Part shown: one piece after another, positions 56,950-64,000 of the stretch
Position numbering within the stretch: position 1 is the first letter of the stretch
How the letters are laid out: each line of letters begins with the position of its first letter
Assembly: GCA_947259415.1 (NCBI GenBank)
Contig: CAMYMI010000002.1
Span: forward strand, 186,001 to 250,000
Source: an uncultured Ectothiorhodospiraceae bacterium
Lineage (GTDB): Bacteria; Pseudomonadota; Gammaproteobacteria; UBA9214
Direction: 5' to 3'
Length of the DNA: 64,000 nucleotides
The notes under the pieces: generated by a model
Seen by the model: only the letters and a program-made list of their open reading frames with translations
Database searches by the model: none
What the model was told of the DNA's origin: nothing
Translations under genes and position numbers: made by a program

Positions 56950-57857
56950 ACTACGCCATCGTCGGCCTGTTCGTGCTGGTGCTGGGTGGTGCCTGGCTGG
57001 GCATCAGCCTGTGGCTGACGCTGGGTGATTTCCGTACCGAGTACACCACCTACCGGGTGTTCATGAAGGAATCGGTGTCCGGCCTGTATATCGACGCACC
57101 GGTAAAATACCGCGGTGTGGAAATCGGCAAGGTCCGCGACATCGAGCTGAACCCGGCAAATCCCGAGGAGGTCCGGCTGACACTGGATATTCAGTCCAGC
57201 GTACCGATCAAGGTCGACACCATTGCCGTGCTCACGGTGCAGGGCCTGACCGGGATCGCCTTCGTAGACCTGACTGGCGGTAGCCAGTCGGCAGATATCT
57301 TGCAGGTGGAGGCGGGTGCGGAATACCCGGTGATCCCGTCGGGGCCGTCCTTTTTCGCACGCCTGGACACCTTCGGCATGGAACTGCTCGCCAACCTGAA
57401 CACACTGGCCAACCGGCTGGGCGAGCTGCTGGATGAGGAAGGACGCCAGAAGATCCGCGACATCCTCGAGAACAGCCGGCAGATCTCTGCCGTCTTCGCG
57501 CGCCAGAATATGGAGCTTGAACAGACAGTGCTGAACGCATCGAAACTGTTTGCCGATGGTGCGGAGGCAGTCGGGCAGCTGCAGCCACTGCTGGATCAGA
57601 TTAACAGCACGGCCATTGCCTTCGAGACCATGGCAAATAATCTTTCCGAGGCCAGTGCCAGCCTCGACCGCTTCTTGACGGGCAGTGAAACCGGCCTGCA
57701 GCAATTCAGTCAACAGACACTGCCAGAGGTGGGGGAGCTGGTGAGCGAACTGCGACGACTGGCGGATACCATGCAGGGCATCGGGCAGAAACTGGAAGAC
57801 GACCCCAGCCTGCTCATCTATGGACGTGGACAGGTGATTCCGGGACCGGGGGAATAA
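56934..57857 (+). CDS. MlaD-family MCE-domain protein
   Basis: 307 residues. One N-terminal membrane segment (about 7-30), then a single MCE domain (about 38-115) with APVKYRGVEIGKVRDIEL, and a long helical C-terminal tail (about 140-290). MCE domains form hexameric lipid channels in the periplasm. The long tail is more than in E. coli MlaD and may span further toward the outer membrane. Confidence 0.9.
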   Translation: MERKINYAIVGLFVLVLGGAWLGISLWLTLGDFRTEYTTYRVFMKESVSGLYIDAPVKYRGVEIGKVRDIELNPANPEEVRLTLDIQSSVPIKVDTIAVLTVQGLTGIAFVDLTGGSQSADILQVEAGAEYPVIPSGPSFFARLDTFGMELLANLNTLANRLGELLDEEGRQKIRDILENSRQISAVFARQNMELEQTVLNASKLFADGAEAVGQLQPLLDQINSTAIAFETMANNLSEASASLDRFLTGSETGLQQFSQQTLPEVGELVSELRRLADTMQGIGQKLEDDPSLLIYGRGQVIPGPGE

Positions 57858-57861
57858 GCCG

Positions 57862-58479
57862 ATGACGACTGTTAGCAAAATAACGGGCCTGGTATCGATT
57901 CTGATGGTGCTGGCCACGGGGTGTTCGGTGCTGCCGGGGTCGCCGCCGGCTGCTATCGACCAGTACACACTCGAGTACACGGCGGACCTGCAGGCCGCTG
58001 CCGCCCCGGGCAGCGATGTGCCCGTGATGCTGGTTTCCACGCCGCGCGCGCACGGTGGCTATGACAGTACGCGATTCGCCTACATGCAGCAGGCCTATGG
58101 ACTGCGTTACTACACGCGCAGCCGCTGGGCCGCCACCCCGGCGCACATGCTCGCGCCCCTGCTGGCCGATGCCATCCAGGAGACCGGTCAGTTCCAGGCA
58201 CTGCACCGACCGCCCGGCTCGGTGGCCGCCGATGTCCGGCTGGACAGCGAGCTGATCCGCTTCCACCAGGACTTCACAGTGCAGCCCAGTGCCATGCGGA
58301 TTAGCCTGCGGGCACAGCTGGTCGACCTGCGAGCCGGCCGGGTGCTGGCCACGCGCCTGTTTGATCTCACGGAGCCCGCTGCCGCCGGGGATGCCTACGG
58401 GGGTGTAGTGGCGGCCAACCGCGCCGTGCAACAACTCCTGCATGAACTGGCGCAGTTCTGCGTGAGCCACCAACCCTGA
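57862..58479 (+). CDS. ABC-type transport auxiliary lipoprotein (PqiC/DUF330-like)
   Basis: 205 residues. Signal peptide with lipobox LATGC. The mature part has the auxiliary component pattern: FAYMQQAYGLRYYTRSRWA near residue 72 and LAPLLADAIQETGQF near 97. It would be anchored in the outer membrane as the acceptor end of the MCE system. It starts 4 bp after the MCE gene. Confidence 0.87.
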   Translation: MTTVSKITGLVSILMVLATGCSVLPGSPPAAIDQYTLEYTADLQAAAAPGSDVPVMLVSTPRAHGGYDSTRFAYMQQAYGLRYYTRSRWAATPAHMLAPLLADAIQETGQFQALHRPPGSVAADVRLDSELIRFHQDFTVQPSAMRISLRAQLVDLRAGRVLATRLFDLTEPAAAGDAYGGVVAANRAVQQLLHELAQFCVSHQP

Positions 58480-58492
58480 TCACGCAGTTGTT

Positions 58493-59215
58493 ATGCTGTC
58501 CAATATCCGTGTGGTATTACTGAATACCAGCCATCCGGGAAACATCGGGGCCGCGGCGCGTGCCATGAAGACCATGGGCCTGGAGGACCTGCGGCTGGTC
58601 AACCCGAAGCAGTTTCCGCACGCCGAGGCGACGGCGCGGGCCTCCGGGGCCGATGATCTGCTTGCGCGCGCGGGCGTGTACACAAGGCTCGAAGAGGCCC
58701 TGCAAGGTTGCCGCCTGGTGGTCGGCGCCAGCGCGCGGGTACGCAGCATTCCTTGCCCGATCCTCGATCCGCGGAAATGTGCCCGGCAGGCCCGGGCCGA
58801 GAGCGAGCACGGGCCGGTGGCGGTTTTGTTCGGCTGCGAGCAGTCGGGACTCAGCAATGAAGAGATGGACCGCTGCCATGCACTGGTCCGGATCCCGGCC
58901 AGCGACTCCTACAGTTCCCTGAACCTGGCGGCGGCCGTGCAGGTGATCTGCTATGAACTGTTTGCCGCGCATGTTACAAGGGAGGCTCCGGAAGGGGATG
59001 CTGACGCGGATCACAGCCCGGTGGGGGCGGATGAAATGGAGCGTTTCTACGAGCACCTCGAGCGGACCCTGGTGGAGCTGGGCTTTCTGAACCCGGCTAA
59101 TCCGCGCCAGCTGATGCGCCGCCTGCGCCGCCTGTTCAACCGCGCCCGGCCTGACGAAAACGAAATGAACATCCTGCGCGGGATCCTGACGGCCGCCCAG
59201 GCGGAACGTAAATAG
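58493..59215 (+). CDS. trmJ: tRNA (cytidine/uridine-2'-O-)-methyltransferase TrmJ
   Basis: 240 residues of SPOUT fold. VLLNTSHPGNIGAAARAMKT near residue 8, LFGCEQSGLSNEEMDRC near 114 and SYSSLNLAAAVQVICYEL near 141 form the knot. The C-terminal tail (about 165-240) is the TrmJ extension. It methylates position 32 of tRNAs. It precedes cysE-iscR as in E. coli (trmJ upstream of isc). Confidence 0.95.
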   Translation: MLSNIRVVLLNTSHPGNIGAAARAMKTMGLEDLRLVNPKQFPHAEATARASGADDLLARAGVYTRLEEALQGCRLVVGASARVRSIPCPILDPRKCARQARAESEHGPVAVLFGCEQSGLSNEEMDRCHALVRIPASDSYSSLNLAAAVQVICYELFAAHVTREAPEGDADADHSPVGADEMERFYEHLERTLVELGFLNPANPRQLMRRLRRLFNRARPDENEMNILRGILTAAQAERK

Positions 59216-59266
59216 CATATATACTGTAATGTAGGTAAATCGCATTAGTGACTGTAAAATATAAAA

Positions 59267-60085
59267 ATGTTTGAAAGAATAAAAGAAGATGTGCAGTGTG
59301 CATTCGAGCGTGACCCGGCGGCCCGCAATACCTTCGAGGTGTTGACCACCTATCCGGGTATTCACGCGGTGCTGATCCACCGGTTGAGTCACTGGCTCTG
59401 GAATCATGGCCTGAAGTGGCTGGCCCGGTTGCTGTCCAGCCTTGCGCGCCTGCTTACCGGCATCGAGATCCATCCGGGCGCCCGCATGGGCCGGCGCTTT
59501 TTCATCGATCACGGCATGGGCGTGGTAATCGGCGAGACCACCGAGATTGGCGACGATTGCACGCTCTACCACGGTGTCACCCTGGGGGGGACCAGCTGGG
59601 ACAAGGGCAAGCGCCATCCCACCCTGGAAAATGATGTGGTCATCGGTGCAGGTGCCAAGGTGCTGGGCCCGATCCGCATCGGCACAGGTGTGCGCATCGG
59701 TTCCAATTCTGTCGTGCTCAAGGATGTGCCCGAGGGCATGACCGTAGTGGGGGTGCCGGGTCGGCTGGTGACAGGTGTTTCCATACCCGACGAGAAGCGT
59801 CAGGCGATTGCCAAGAAGATGGGCTTTGATGCCTATGGGACGACCCGCGATATGCCGGATCCTGTCGCGACTGCAATCAACGGCATTCTTGACCACATCC
59901 ACGCCATGGACGAACGCCTCGAGGATATGTGCCGGGGTATGAAGTCACTGGGTGCCGAGGTAGGTGATATCGATCTGCCCGATCTGGGGCCGTGCGAGTT
60001 ACACCATGTGGAAAACAAGGAAATCAGGGACAGCGGGACCGTTGAGCACACGAATACACAACACGATCCACAAACCGATTCTTGA
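59267..60085 (+). CDS. cysE: serine O-acetyltransferase
   Basis: 272 residues. Left-handed beta-helix hexapeptide repeats from about 65 to 170, including [20 protein letters not shown] and the catalytic His/Asp area. The N-terminus is shorter than E. coli CysE, as in the EpsC/short CysE group, and the C-terminal tail (about 190-272) is long. It makes O-acetylserine for cysteine synthesis. AT-rich DNA lies upstream (59216-59266). Confidence 0.94.
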   Translation: MFERIKEDVQCAFERDPAARNTFEVLTTYPGIHAVLIHRLSHWLWNHGLKWLARLLSSLARLLTGIEIHPGARMGRRFFIDHGMGVVIGETTEIGDDCTLYHGVTLGGTSWDKGKRHPTLENDVVIGAGAKVLGPIRIGTGVRIGSNSVVLKDVPEGMTVVGVPGRLVTGVSIPDEKRQAIAKKMGFDAYGTTRDMPDPVATAINGILDHIHAMDERLEDMCRGMKSLGAEVGDIDLPDLGPCELHHVENKEIRDSGTVEHTNTQHDPQTDS

Positions 60086-60144
60086 CTGGTCTGGCCGCTT
60101 GTGTCAGTTTAAATGACATCCTCTCAGCTTGCAGGTCCCGCTCA

Positions 60145-60645
60145 TTGAAACTCACCAGTAAAGGGCGCTATGCAGTTACCGCCATGCTGGATCTGGCCTT
60201 TCACGACGAGGCTGGCCCGGTTACTCTCTCGCACATCTCGCAGCGCCAGGATATTTCGCTGTCCTACCTTGAACAGTTGTTTACCCGTCTGCGCAGGCAC
60301 AAGCTGGTTATCAGTACCCGTGGCCCGGGTGGCGGTTATTCCTTAAGCCGTCCGGCTGATGACATCGCGGTTGCTGAAATCATTGCGGCGGTCGATGAAG
60401 CGCTGGATACCACGCGTTGCAGTGGTGCCAACAACTGCCATGAAGGTCGCCCCTGCCTGACACATGAATTGTGGGATGACCTGAGCCACCAGATCTACCA
60501 GTTTTTGAATGAAATTACGCTGGGTAAACTGGTGGAGGAGAAAGGCATTCGTGATGTCGCTGCCCGCCAGGACGGCAGGATGCACGACACTGACGGGCCG
60601 GAAATCCCTGCACCGTCACTCAAGGCCCGCCTCGGGCAACTCTGA
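60145..60645 (+). CDS. iscR: Fe-S cluster assembly regulator IscR (Rrf2 family)
   Basis: 166 residues if translation starts at TTG 60145, which gives the conserved N-terminus [17 protein letters not shown]; an ATG at 60082 would add an unrelated tail. The winged HTH is at 1-75. The [2Fe-2S] ligands are the three Cys in [13 protein letters not shown] (C-x5-C-x5-C). IscR represses or activates Fe-S genes by cluster state. The expected iscS, iscU, iscA, hscBA and fdx do not follow; a small ORF and a converging gene lie next. Confidence 0.92.
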   Translation: MKLTSKGRYAVTAMLDLAFHDEAGPVTLSHISQRQDISLSYLEQLFTRLRRHKLVISTRGPGGGYSLSRPADDIAVAEIIAAVDEALDTTRCSGANNCHEGRPCLTHELWDDLSHQIYQFLNEITLGKLVEEKGIRDVAARQDGRMHDTDGPEIPAPSLKARLGQL

Positions 60646-60764
60646 CTCCGTACCGGTTTTACGCCTGCTTGGGCGGGCCTAACGGGTGTTATAGCGGTAA
60701 TCTCGCCCCTAATGTGCCATTTCTGCGATCGGCTTCACACCGGTTTGCGGCTTTCATCACGGAT

Positions 60765-60787
60765 GTTATTGGCGTGGTGCCGATAAC
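60765..60787 (+). repeat. hairpin between iscR and the small ORF
   Basis: GTTATTGGC (60765-60773) pairs with GCCGATAAC (60779-60787) with one G-T wobble and a 5-nt loop. There is no T-run after it. Confidence 0.35.
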
Positions 60788-60821
60788 ATAATCAACAGCA
60801 TGATGTGTGATGGAGATGGTT

Positions 60822-60977
60822 ATGTACAGATTGTTTCTTGTGTTGACGGCAATAATCTTGATTGGTGACCCGACACTGAGTTTTCTCGCGTCCTACGGTG
60901 TGCTGAGAGAGGCGGTTATGGTAGTCATCATGACGCTGATGGCGACTCCCTGGGTCATATCACAGCTGGAAAACTAG
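60822..60977 (+). CDS. small hydrophobic protein, 51 aa
   Basis: ATG at 60822, with GGAG at 60812-60815 well placed, to TAG. The 51 residues are mostly hydrophobic (MYRLFLVLTAIILIG at the start; VMVVIMTLMATPWVI near the end), suggesting two short membrane segments. No family is recognised. It is followed by a good terminator, which supports a real gene. Confidence 0.5.
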   Translation: MYRLFLVLTAIILIGDPTLSFLASYGVLREAVMVVIMTLMATPWVISQLEN

Positions 60978-61024
60978 TTTCACCGTGTGACGGCCCCGAC
61001 TCCGTCGCTTGTGTGTACCCGCAG

Positions 61025-61061
61025 ACCGGTCCTCGCCACCCTGGCAGGGCCGGTTTTTTTT
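61025..61061 (+). terminator. Rho-independent terminator after the small ORF
   Basis: ACCGGTCCT (61025-61033) pairs with AGGGCCGGT (61046-61054) with one wobble pair and a 12-nt loop, followed by eight T (61054-61061). It lies at the convergence with the DUF938 gene. Confidence 0.8.
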
Positions 61062-61656
61062 ACCCTGTTTCCGCCCGCCAGACCAGCAGACGGTTGTTGA
61101 CCGGCATCTCATGGTCGTGTGCCAGGGTGAGGCCGTTCTCGCCCGCCAGCCGGTACAGGTCTTCGAAGTCGCGCAGGCCGCTGGCCGGGTCGCGCTGCTT
61201 CAGCCATTCGTCGAAGCGGGCATTGCTTGTGCTGGTATAGCACCGGTTGTAGTTGAACGGGCCATAGAGACAGAACACGCCGCCTGTCTGCAGTAGCTTA
61301 CCGATACCACTGAACATGACCTGCACCGCGGGCCAGCTCATGATGTGAGTGGTGTTGGCGCTGAAGACTGCGTCGTAATTTTGCTGCGGCCACTGGTCGG
61401 CACGGACGTCCAGGGTGAGCGGGGCGAGCAGGTTGGGGAGTTGTGCCTCTGCACGCCAGGCATCGATGCTGGCGTGGCTGGCAGGGAGATCACTGGGTTG
61501 CCAGGTGACATGGGGTAGCTGGCGAGCGAAGAATACCGCATGCTGGCCGGTGCCGCTGCCGATTTCCAGCACCGTTCGACTGCCGGAGAATTGCATTTCC
61601 AGTACCGCGAGGATCGGCTGCTTGTTTTCCTCGCAGGCTTCCGAAAACTGTTTCAT
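61060..61656 (-). CDS. DUF938 family SAM-dependent methyltransferase-like protein
   Basis: 198 residues. Start QFSEACEENKQPILAVL is the DUF938 signature; the SAM motif I is VLEIGSGTGQHAVFFA near residue 36. Motifs further on: NYDAVFSANTTHIMSW near 95. The substrate is unknown. It converges with the small ORF. Confidence 0.9.
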   Translation of the reverse strand: MKQFSEACEENKQPILAVLEMQFSGSRTVLEIGSGTGQHAVFFARQLPHVTWQPSDLPASHASIDAWRAEAQLPNLLAPLTLDVRADQWPQQNYDAVFSANTTHIMSWPAVQVMFSGIGKLLQTGGVFCLYGPFNYNRCYTSTSNARFDEWLKQRDPASGLRDFEDLYRLAGENGLTLAHDHEMPVNNRLLVWRAETG

Positions 61657-61845
61657 GGGATCAGCATGATATATCGGTTACGGGCCGTGAATAATCCGGT
61701 TCGGACCCTGCGCGACTGCGGTCCTGGAGGGTCATACATTTATCGCTATCGTCCCGTATTCCAGGCGGGTGTTCGATCGGAACAGAACAAGGCTTAGTGA
61801 TGCGATGAGTGTGTTTCAGAAAATGAGTATCCTGGCTGCAATTAT

Positions 61846-62655
61846 TCATTGCAGTGGCACACGCTCCGACCAGTTCCCATTAGGCAGAAATTCCGCATCC
61901 TCCTTGATTTTGATTGATTCATCGATTCTTCCCAGGGCCTCAAGAATATTTGCTTTCAATAGCAGTGAATCACGATACTCAGGATTTAATTGTAGTGCCT
62001 GGTCGACAACCATCAGGGCATGCGTATCCTGCCCGGTGAGAAACAGCGAAAGTGCCAGATTGTGATAGCCCTTCTGATAAGTCGGGTCCAGGCGTATGGT
62101 TTCCGAGAAGTGCTCTATAGCCGATACATATTCACGCTTGCGTGCGAGAACCACGCCAAGATCATCATGGGCCTCTGCATTGTCTGGATCCAGAGCCAAC
62201 GCCTTACGCAGGTCATTTTCTGCACTGGCGTAATCACCCTTCCAGATATAACGAATCCCGCGTTTGGTATAGGCCAGGGAACTGTCTGGACGGCGTTCGA
62301 TGAAATAGCTCAGGTCCGCGATACCATCCTCGATAAATCCCTGCCGCCCCAGCGCAAGGCCACGTCCAAAATAGGCCTCATCTGCCTGATTGTCTATTTC
62401 GATGGCACTGGTGTAGTCCTCGACCGCGTCTGAAAACCGCTGCAGCAGGAACAAGGCATCTCCGCGCTTGATGAGGTATTCGGGGTTGTCGGGATCCTTG
62501 TCAATAAGCCGGCTGTAGTTGTTCACCTGTTCCTCTACGTCACTAAAATCATCCGGCTGGCCAAGGCCTGATGACGGCAGAAGGACAAGCACGACAATAA
62601 CAACAGACGCCAGCTGTCTGCGGTATTGGTCCGGTTTGGTCTGGCCTGGATACAT
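61846..62655 (-). CDS. TPR-repeat protein with signal/anchor segment
   Basis: 269 residues. A hydrophobic N-terminal segment (about 16-32) suggests export or anchoring. Tandem TPR units run from about 42 to 255, with DPDNPEYLIKRGDAL, DNAEAHDDLGVVLARK and NPEYRDSLLLKAN as clear examples. A scaffold role is likely; partners are unknown. Confidence 0.82.
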   Translation of the reverse strand: MYPGQTKPDQYRRQLASVVIVVLVLLPSSGLGQPDDFSDVEEQVNNYSRLIDKDPDNPEYLIKRGDALFLLQRFSDAVEDYTSAIEIDNQADEAYFGRGLALGRQGFIEDGIADLSYFIERRPDSSLAYTKRGIRYIWKGDYASAENDLRKALALDPDNAEAHDDLGVVLARKREYVSAIEHFSETIRLDPTYQKGYHNLALSLFLTGQDTHALMVVDQALQLNPEYRDSLLLKANILEALGRIDESIKIKEDAEFLPNGNWSERVPLQ

Positions 62656-62824
62656 GCATTGTCTTCCCGTTTACAAACAACACAAGTTATTGTCCGGTGG
62701 GCAGTAAAACCAAAAACCTGCGTGTTTATAAAAAAGACGCATCAGGCGGCAGGATTGTTCCCTCTGGACGTCACGAAATACCTTGAAGGAAATCCGGGAA
62801 CGAAAGAGTTCCCCGCAAACAAAC

Positions 62825-62852
62825 CGGGCCAGGTCTCTCCAGACCTGGCCCG
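62825..62852 (-). terminator. terminator hairpin after the Hsp20 gene
   Basis: CGGGCCAGGTCT (62825-62836) and AGACCTGGCCCG (62841-62852) form a perfect 12-bp stem with a 4-nt loop. On the minus strand GGTTTGTTTG follows, a partly T-rich tail. Confidence 0.75.
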
Positions 62853-62869
62853 TTAGCCAGCGGTTGTTG

Positions 62870-63298
62870 TTAGTTAACCGTAATCTTCTGCGGCTGGGGT
62901 CTGGTCTGTTTCGGGATCACAATCTCCAGTACGCCGTTGCGCGCGCTGGCGCTGATGTTTTCAACATCAGCGGTCTCCGGCAGGGTGAACTGCCGCAGGA
63001 ATTCGCCCTGGGTGCGCTCCCGGCGCCGGTAGTTATCCTGCACTTCTTCGGACACGGTCGTACGTTGGCCCTTGAAGCTCAGGATGCCGTCATCCACAGT
63101 GATTTCCACATCCTTGCGGTCAATACCGGGCAGGTCTGCCGTCAGGACATAGCGTTCTCCGTCTTCACGGATGTCGACTGCGGGTATCCACCCGGCATGT
63201 TCGGCCGCCGTTCTGCGCTGGGTATTGGTGAACAGGCGGTTGACTTCATTATTGAACTGGTTAAACACGTTGTAGGGTTCGTGGCGTGTTAGCAACAT
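62870..63298 (-). CDS. Hsp20/alpha-crystallin family small heat-shock protein
   Basis: 142 residues from the ATG at 63298 with an AGGAGA ribosome site; the longer frame to 63370 would include the promoter. The alpha-crystallin domain (about 38-130) has VDIREDGERYVLTADLPGID and the A-x-x-x-G-V-L motif in ARNGVLEIVIPK. The C-terminus QTRPQPQKITVN lacks a clear I-x-I. It prevents aggregation of unfolding proteins. The promoter upstream is of sigma-32 type. Confidence 0.95.
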   Translation of the reverse strand: MLLTRHEPYNVFNQFNNEVNRLFTNTQRRTAAEHAGWIPAVDIREDGERYVLTADLPGIDRKDVEITVDDGILSFKGQRTTVSEEVQDNYRRRERTQGEFLRQFTLPETADVENISASARNGVLEIVIPKQTRPQPQKITVN

Positions 63299-63343
63299 GT
63301 CATTGTCTCCTAGAAAATTCGGTAAATAACTGACATGTCTACT

Positions 63344-63371
63344 AGATAGGGGCAGCGAACGGTTTTTCAAG
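63344..63371 (-). promoter_or_regulatory. sigma-32 (heat-shock) promoter of the Hsp20 gene
   Basis: On the minus strand CTTGAA (63371-63366) is followed after 13 bp by CCCCTATCT (63352-63344). This matches the sigma-32 consensus closely and lies about 45 bp before the Hsp20 start codon. Confidence 0.8.
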
Positions 63372-63394
63372 GGGGCAGAGAAGGTGTGTTATCG

Positions 63395-63410
63395 GGCCCG
63401 TACTCGGGCC
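63395..63410 (-). terminator. weak hairpin after the alcohol dehydrogenase gene
   Basis: GGCCCG (63395-63400) and CGGGCC (63405-63410) form a 6-bp stem with a 4-nt loop just after the stop codon. There is no T-run, so termination is uncertain. Confidence 0.35.
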
Positions 63411-63413
63411 GCA

Positions 63414-64000
63414 CTAGAGGCGCTGTTGCAGGATTCCCAGGATCTCCGCGTCGTTCAGGACGATGGGATTGGTGCGCATGCTGCTGCCCCGGCAGTTGGC
63501 GACGATCCGGTCGAAGTCCCCCCGGGTGACACCGCACGCTCCCAGCCCGGGAATGCCCATGTGCGTGATCCAGTCCTCCAGCAGGGCGACCAGTGCATCC
63601 TGCGCAATGGCGCAGCTGGAGAAGGTCTGGTGGCAGAGCAGTTCACCGAGGACGGTATATCTGACCAGTGCCGGGTTGTCCGGTTCGCGTGCGCGCATGG
63701 CCGCGATGTTCACCCGCGTGGCAGTGGCCACCAGGGTTCCGCAGACCACACCGTGCGGTATTGGGAAGAAGGCCCCCAGCGGGGAGGCGAGTCCGTGCAC
63801 CGACCCCAGCCCGGTCTGTGCCAGCGTGATGCCGGAGACCAGTGCGGCATAGGCCATGTCCTCTCGCGCGTGGCCGGCACCGGCCGGGTCATCATAAAGC
63901 GGCAGCAGGCTGTCACGCGCCGCAGTGATACCGTCCAGTGCCAGGGCATCGGTGACGCGGTTGGCACCGGTCGAGACATAGGATTCGATCAGCTGGGTCA
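63414..64000 (-). CDS. iron-containing alcohol dehydrogenase, C-terminal part (cut by window end)
   Basis: The minus-strand frame is open to the window edge; 195 residues are visible. The family segment TQLIESYVS begins the visible part and the iron-binding His motifs follow in GLGSVHGLASPLGAFF and IPHGVVCG. These enzymes oxidise or reduce alcohols or aldehydes with NAD(P). The N-terminal Rossmann part lies right of the window. Substrate unknown. Confidence 0.92.
   Translation of the reverse strand, partial: TQLIESYVSTGANRVTDALALDGITAARDSLLPLYDDPAGAGHAREDMAYAALVSGITLAQTGLGSVHGLASPLGAFFPIPHGVVCGTLVATATRVNIAAMRAREPDNPALVRYTVLGELLCHQTFSSCAIAQDALVALLEDWITHMGIPGLGACGVTRGDFDRIVANCRGSSMRTNPIVLNDAEILGILQQRL

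Noticed and set aside
61661-61849. 62-aa minus-strand frame after the TPR gene with an ATGA-type overlap
   Set aside because: The overlap is suggestive but the sequence is rich in His, Cys, Pro and Asp without any fold-like pattern; no support beyond position.

Overview
The window is a stretch of chromosome from a GC-rich gammaproteobacterium, judged from its gene set and gene order: dapA-bamC, glrK-qseG-glrR, glyA-nrdR-ribD-ribE-ribBX-ribH-nusB-thiL-pgpA, parE-parC, epmB/efp-epmA and trmJ-cysE-iscR. A RegB-type redox kinase, a DsrC-family protein and a rubrerythrin operon would suit a sulfur- or redox-active environmental lineage, but that placement is inference. I see no rRNA, tRNA, CRISPR array, prophage or intact insertion sequence. 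Most of the DNA is tightly packed housekeeping sequence.

Layout. 1-2.3 kb: a RegB-like kinase cut by the window start, and a His/Met-rich outer-membrane protein with a strong terminator. 2.3-4.8 kb: a LysR regulator, an unknown small protein and an AI-2E-type permease. 4.8-13.1 kb: bcp and gcvR (with a possible small ORF between them) diverging from dapA-bamC-MBL hydrolase-purL. 13.1-14.0 kb: a DsrC-family protein lacking both redox cysteines, divergent from an encapsulated-ferritin-type (EncFtn) protein that lacks a cargo tail. 14-20.5 kb: glrK-qseG-glrR, a SPOR protein and ettA. 20.6-29.1 kb: an HDAC-like deacetylase, glyA, nrdR and the riboflavin/nusB/thiL/pgpA operon, in which the GTP cyclohydrolase II half of RibBA is degenerate. 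29.1-33.6 kb: small membrane or secreted proteins, a short repeat element without a transposase, a DUF255 thioredoxin-like lipoprotein, an amidotransferase and an aspartic protease whose start codons are almost back to back. 33.7-38.5 kb: folE2, xseB-ispA (no dxs next to it), and a rubrerythrin/Fe-S/DUF3501 operon with its own promoter, operator-like palindrome and internal attenuator. 38.5-43.3 kb: a CNP1-like protein and topoisomerase IV. 43.3-52.2 kb: second-messenger genes (class III adenylate cyclase, degenerate FimX-like protein, PilZ protein). 52.2-58.5 kb: the complete EF-P beta-lysylation set (epmB, efp, epmA) followed by an MCE/Mla-type lipid transport operon. 58.5-64 kb: trmJ, cysE and iscR without the rest of isc, a small membrane ORF, a methyltransferase, a TPR protein, an Hsp20 gene with a clear sigma-32-type promoter, and an iron-containing alcohol dehydrogenase cut by the window end.

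The best candidate for something undescribed is the divergent pair at 13.1-14.0 kb: a cysteine-less DsrC-family protein and a tail-less encapsulated-ferritin homologue sharing an intergenic region with a perfect 9-bp inverted repeat. Next are the rubrerythrin operon control region, the possible small proteins at 5451-5567, 52175-52324 and 60822-60977, and the iscR that has lost its operon.
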